DNA of 64,000 nt from Streptomyces ambofaciens ATCC 23877 (GTDB lineage Bacteria > Actinomycetota > Actinomycetes > Streptomycetales > Streptomycetaceae): positions 4,327,001 through 4,391,000 of the forward strand of contig NZ_CP012382.1 of NCBI RefSeq assembly GCF_001267885.1, in the 5' to 3' direction. A program made the position numbers and the translations under genes. Below are positions 61,048-64,000 of the stretch, in pieces (positions within the stretch are counted from its first letter, which is position 1; each line of letters begins with the position of its first letter). The notes beneath the pieces are model-generated. The model searched no databases and was not told the origin of the DNA. It saw nothing but the letters and a program-made list of their open reading frames with translations.

Positions 61048-62739
61048 TCACTTCGCGTCCGCGTAGCACTCCACCACCGCCGTGGTGAACGGGAACCGCA
61101 CCGGCGTCCGGCCGAACGTCAGGCGGCCCGCCAGCTCCGCCGCGTCCCGGATCGCCGCGACGACGGCGTCGGCCTCCTCCCGCGGACAGTGCACGATCAC
61201 CTCGTCGTGCTGGAAGAAGACCAGCTCCGCCGCCATGTCCGCGCAGGCCTGCCGCAGCGCGGCGAGCAGCAGGAGGGCCCAGTCGGCGGCGCTGCCCTGG
61301 ACGACGAAGTTGCGGGCGAAGCGGCCCCGCGCGCGGGCGTTCGTCGAGGCGTAGCCGGGCACCCACTCCTGCGCGTGGCCCGGGGTGTCGGAGGGGTCGT
61401 CCTGCGGCATGCCCGCCTCCTCGGTGCCGTCGGCCGCTCCGGCCGCCGGCGGGCAGGTGCGACCCAGCCAGGTCCGTACGAGGCGTCCCTCCTCGCCCGC
61501 TCGGGCCGCGTCGTCGACGTACGCCACCGCCCGGGGGAAGCGGCGTCTGAGCGCGGCGAGGTTCTTCAGGCCGTCGCCCGAGGTCTGGCCGTAGACCGCG
61601 CCGAGCACGGCGAGTTTGGCCTGGTCGCGGTCGCCGGAGAAGGCGCGGTCGGACACCGACTGGTAGAGGTCGGTCTCCCGGCCCGCCACCTCCATCAGCC
61701 CGGGGTCGCGGGAGATCGCCGCCAGTACGCGCGGTTCCATCTGGTCGGCGTCGGCGACGACCAGCCGCCAGCCCGGGTCGGCCACGACGGCCCGCCGGAT
61801 CACCTTGGGGATCTGCAGACCGCCGCCGCCGTTGGTCACCCAGCGGCCGGTGACGGTGCCGCCGGCCAGGAACTCGGGGCGGAACCGCCCGTCGCGCACC
61901 CAGTCCTGCAACCAGGACCAGCCGTGGGCGACCCAGATGCGGTAGAGCTTCTTGTACTCGATCAGGGGCTTCACGGCCGGATGGTCGACCGACTCGATCT
62001 CCCACCGGCGGGTGGAACCGACCTTGATCCCGGCCTGGGCGAAGGCCTTGACGACGTCCGCGGGGAGGTCCGGCCGAACCCGGCGCCCGAACGCCGCGGA
62101 CACCTCGTCGGCCAGCTCTGCCAGGCGGCGCGGTTCACCCCCGCCCGCGTACCGCTCGCCGAGGAGGTCGTGCAGTACCTCGCGGTGCACGTCGGTCCGC
62201 CAGGGCAGCCCGGCGCGGTTCATCTCGGCGGCCACCAGCATCCCCGCCGACTCGGCCGCGGTCAGCAGCCGCAGCCGGTCGGGGTGCGCGGACCGGTCGT
62301 GGCGGTGCCGTTGCTCGGCGTAGACCGCGAGCAGGTCGTCGAGGGGGAGGTGGACGCCCTGCGGTTCGAAGAGCGGGGACTGGGCGCCCGGCTCGGCGGA
62401 CCGCTGCGGCGGATCGGGCGGTACCGGGCCGCCGCGCAGCCGGGCCAGGGCCGCCGCGGCCGAGCGCGGCTCCCCGTACCGCCCCTCGTGGCCGAGGAGG
62501 AGGTTCTCGGCGGCCTCCACGTCGTAGCACCGCTCCGCCCGCACCCCCGCGGCGAGCAGGTGCGGGTAGACCTCGGCGGTGGAACGCCACACCCAGCGTG
62601 CGACGTCCGGCCGGGCCCGGACGGCCTGCGCCGGGCCGGGCTCGCGCCGCACCGGTCCGGCGGGCAGCCCGTCGGGGCCGAGGGGGGCGACGTCCACGCC
62701 ACCGTCCTCGGCCACGGCGAGCGCCCACCGGTCGGCCAT
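61048..62739 (-). CDS. second family-A DNA polymerase (no 5' nuclease domain)
   Basis: A 563-residue polymerase with a reduced N-terminal domain where the 3'-5' exonuclease would be; I cannot see its acidic motifs. Polymerase motif A is VVADADQMEPRVLAA near residue 321, motif B KLAVLGAVYGQTSGDGLK near 372 and motif C VFFQHDEVIVHCP near 515, all intact. Actinobacterial annotations call this family bifunctional 3'-5' exonuclease/DNA polymerase. It is shorter than replicative Pol I (about 900 residues) and is probably a repair or translesion enzyme. Monocistronic and convergent with the glycosyltransferase gene. Confidence 0.88.
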   Translation of the reverse strand: MADRWALAVAEDGGVDVAPLGPDGLPAGPVRREPGPAQAVRARPDVARWVWRSTAEVYPHLLAAGVRAERCYDVEAAENLLLGHEGRYGEPRSAAAALARLRGGPVPPDPPQRSAEPGAQSPLFEPQGVHLPLDDLLAVYAEQRHRHDRSAHPDRLRLLTAAESAGMLVAAEMNRAGLPWRTDVHREVLHDLLGERYAGGGEPRRLAELADEVSAAFGRRVRPDLPADVVKAFAQAGIKVGSTRRWEIESVDHPAVKPLIEYKKLYRIWVAHGWSWLQDWVRDGRFRPEFLAGGTVTGRWVTNGGGGLQIPKVIRRAVVADPGWRLVVADADQMEPRVLAAISRDPGLMEVAGRETDLYQSVSDRAFSGDRDQAKLAVLGAVYGQTSGDGLKNLAALRRRFPRAVAYVDDAARAGEEGRLVRTWLGRTCPPAAGAADGTEEAGMPQDDPSDTPGHAQEWVPGYASTNARARGRFARNFVVQGSAADWALLLLAALRQACADMAAELVFFQHDEVIVHCPREEADAVVAAIRDAAELAGRLTFGRTPVRFPFTTAVVECYADAK

Positions 62740-62944
62740 GTCGCGAGTCTCGCAGGAGGGACTGACAACCGACCCCGCTCGCCGTCACCGGCGCCCCCGC
62801 GCCCACCGGCGCCCCCGCCCCCACCCGTACGGTGACCGGCGCGTCAGTGATCCGTCCCGGCGTGCCGTGGCGGGTACGTCCGTGGCCGTCCCGCCTGCCG
62901 TGGCCGGTCCGTCAGGGCCGTCCCCGCGTGCCATGGCCGGTCCG

Positions 62945-63706
62945 TCAGCCCTGTTCCGCCCCGGAATCCTGCGGGTCCTGCTCCTCGGTCACGGTCAGGA
63001 ACTCCGCCAGTACCTCGGTGACGTAGCGCTCGGTCGCCTCCTTGTCGAGGCCGAGTCCGCTGAGCACGCCCTCGCCGTGCTCGTGCTCCAGCAGGGCGAG
63101 CAGGATGTGCTCGGTGCCGATGTAGTTGTGGCCGAGCCGCAGGGCCTCACGGAAGGTGAGTTCGAGGACCTTCTTGGCCGCGGGACCGTACGGCACCAGC
63201 TCCGGGGGCTCCGCGGCGGCGGGCGGGAGCGCCGCGGACGCGGCCTCGCGTACCGCGTCGAGGGTCACGCCCTGTGCGCCGATCGCCTTGGCGGAGAGGC
63301 TCTCCCGCTCGGTGACCAGGCCGAGGACGAGATGCTCGGGCACGCCCTCGGTGGCGCCGGCGGTCTTGGCCGCGGTGTGGGCGGCCATGACCACGTTGCG
63401 CGCGCGGGGCGTGTAGCGGTTGAAGCCCTGGCTCGGGTCCAGGTCGGCGGACTCCTTCGGCACGAAGCGCTTCTGCGCCGCCTGCCGGGTCACGCCCATG
63501 CTCTTGCCGATCTCCGTCCAGGACGCGCCCGACCGCCGGGCCTGGTCCACGAAGTGGCCGATGAGGTGATCGGCCACCTCGCCGAGGTGGTCTCCGGCGA
63601 TGACGGCGTCCTGGAGCTGTTCCAAGGGCTCCGCGTGCGCCTTCTTGATCGCGGTGATGAGTTCGTCGAGACGTACGGATGACGTGATGCTCGGATTCGT
63701 CGCCAT
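62945..63706 (-). CDS. helix-turn-helix protein with Clp_N repeats
   Basis: A 253-residue protein. Residues ~20-80 contain an HTH-like helix set with GASWTEIGKSMGVTRQAAQK. Residues ~95-240 are a double Clp N-terminal domain: YTPRARNVVMAAHTAAK and GVPEHLVLGLVTERES, then LELTFREALRLGHNYIGTEH and ILLALLEHEHGEGVLSGLG. No AAA+ module is present, so it is not a Clp ATPase. Clp_N domains bind substrates or adaptors, so it may be a regulator that senses Clp clients. The ATG has a complete promoter with palindromes in front of it, suggesting autoregulation. Confidence 0.85.
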   Translation of the reverse strand: MATNPSITSSVRLDELITAIKKAHAEPLEQLQDAVIAGDHLGEVADHLIGHFVDQARRSGASWTEIGKSMGVTRQAAQKRFVPKESADLDPSQGFNRYTPRARNVVMAAHTAAKTAGATEGVPEHLVLGLVTERESLSAKAIGAQGVTLDAVREAASAALPPAAAEPPELVPYGPAAKKVLELTFREALRLGHNYIGTEHILLALLEHEHGEGVLSGLGLDKEATERYVTEVLAEFLTVTEEQDPQDSGAEQG

Positions 63707-63708
63707 GT

Positions 63709-63753
63709 GTCAACCGTAGGTTGCCTATCTGAGGGCGTCAACCCGCGGTTGAC
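63709..63753 (-). promoter_or_regulatory. promoter with two palindromic operators before the HTH-Clp_N gene
   Basis: On the minus strand TTGACG (63736-63741) is separated by 17 nt from TACGGT (63713-63718), which is 6 nt before the ATG. Two copies of GTCAACC-N3-GGTTG overlap these boxes: 63737-63753 (perfect) and 63709-63725 (imperfect), 28 bp apart. A dimer bound at both would block RNA polymerase. Confidence 0.7.
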
Positions 63754-63776
63754 AGTGGTTGCCGAGCGTTCGCGGG

Positions 63777-64000
63777 CTACTTCGGTGACGCCACCACCAA
63801 CCGCACCGCCAGCCCCGTGAACACCGTCCCGGAGACGATGTTGAGCCAGCGGTTCACCTGGGCGTTGCGCCTGAGGAGGCCCGCCAGTCGCCCCGACAGG
63901 AGCCCGACGAAGCCGTCCCACAGGAAGCCCATCACCACGAGGGTGCCGCCGAGCAGCAGCAGCTGACCGGGGACGTGTCCGAGCGAGGGGTCGGCGAACT
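63777..64000 (-). CDS. LysE-family exporter, C-terminal part (window edge)
   Basis: The last 74 codons on the minus strand, running off the window. The residues ...GQLLLLGGTLVVMGFLWDGF, then VGLLSGRLAGLLRRNAQVNR and VFTGLAVRLVVAS match the end of LysE/RhtB transporters, which export amino acids. The start and N-terminal half are outside. Confidence 0.8.
   Translation of the reverse strand, partial: FADPSLGHVPGQLLLLGGTLVVMGFLWDGFVGLLSGRLAGLLRRNAQVNRWLNIVSGTVFTGLAVRLVVASPK

Overview
This is a 64 kb piece of a Streptomyces chromosome. The evidence is the very high G+C, the strong third-position G/C bias, GTG and TTG starts, and a run of Streptomyces hallmark genes in their usual neighbourhood: wblA, crp, ssd-tad, bldG with its anti-sigma partner, hppA, topA, a fused tmk, and holB. 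It is core chromosome except for the first ~3.4 kb, which is the right end of an integrated element.

Layout. 1-3430: end of an actinomycete integrative and conjugative element (AICE/pSAM2 type) with a GGDEF protein (cut by the window edge), a small Cys-motif protein, a pSAM2-like rolling-circle replication initiator, an excisionase and a tyrosine integrase, ending at the 3' end of tRNA-Pro(CGG). 3.5-16.3 kb: membrane protein, metallophosphoesterase, GatB/YqeY protein, class A penicillin-binding protein, wblA, two ArsA/GET3-like ATPases, DUF4177, RidA, an epoxide-hydrolase-like enzyme, NUDIX, metallo-beta-lactamase-fold protein and crp. 16.4-30.8 kb: endonuclease III with a histone-like tail, NudL-type NUDIX hydrolase, membrane-anchored trypsin-like protease, hydrolase, holin-like protein, NhaA, acetyl-CoA synthetase, a SulP transporter-carbonic anhydrase fusion, a deacetylase-like lipoprotein and a CooC/ParA-like ATPase. 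30.8-42.3 kb: degenerate Fic-like protein, HAD phosphatase, the ssd-tadA-tadB-tadC-flp-tadE-tadE pilus operon and a DEAD/DEAH helicase. 42.4-48.4 kb: bldG, RsbW-like anti-sigma factor, H+-pyrophosphatase, lipoprotein and methyltransferase. 48.4-64 kb: a 31-32 bp tandem repeat array, topA, the MFS-TMK-coiled-coil fusion, holB, secreted tripeptidyl aminopeptidase, tRNA-Thr(CGT), membrane protein, glycosyltransferase, a second family-A DNA polymerase, a HTH-Clp_N protein and a LysE-type exporter (cut by the window edge).

How the genes fit together. Several clusters serve envelope growth and development (PBP, WblA, BldG with its anti-sigma partner, Ssd/Tad, protease). A second theme is DNA metabolism and topology (Nth, TopA, thymidylate kinase, DNA polymerase III delta prime, family-A polymerase). 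The tad operon is tightly coupled by 4-nt start/stop overlaps. About eleven genes have a TANNNT box exactly 6 or 7 nt before the start codon, which predicts leaderless mRNAs and helps choose starts. Repeats concentrate between genes: a 40-bp perfect palindrome beside the attachment site, a 20-bp tandem repeat before the pilin gene, a 31-32 bp array before topA, and 11- and 17-bp repeats flanking tmk.

Most promising for follow-up: the self-regulatory promoter of the HTH-Clp_N gene (two palindromes over -35 and -10), the degenerate Fic protein divergent from a CooC-like ATPase, the 31-32 bp intergenic array, the histone-tailed Nth, and the SulP-carbonic anhydrase fusion.
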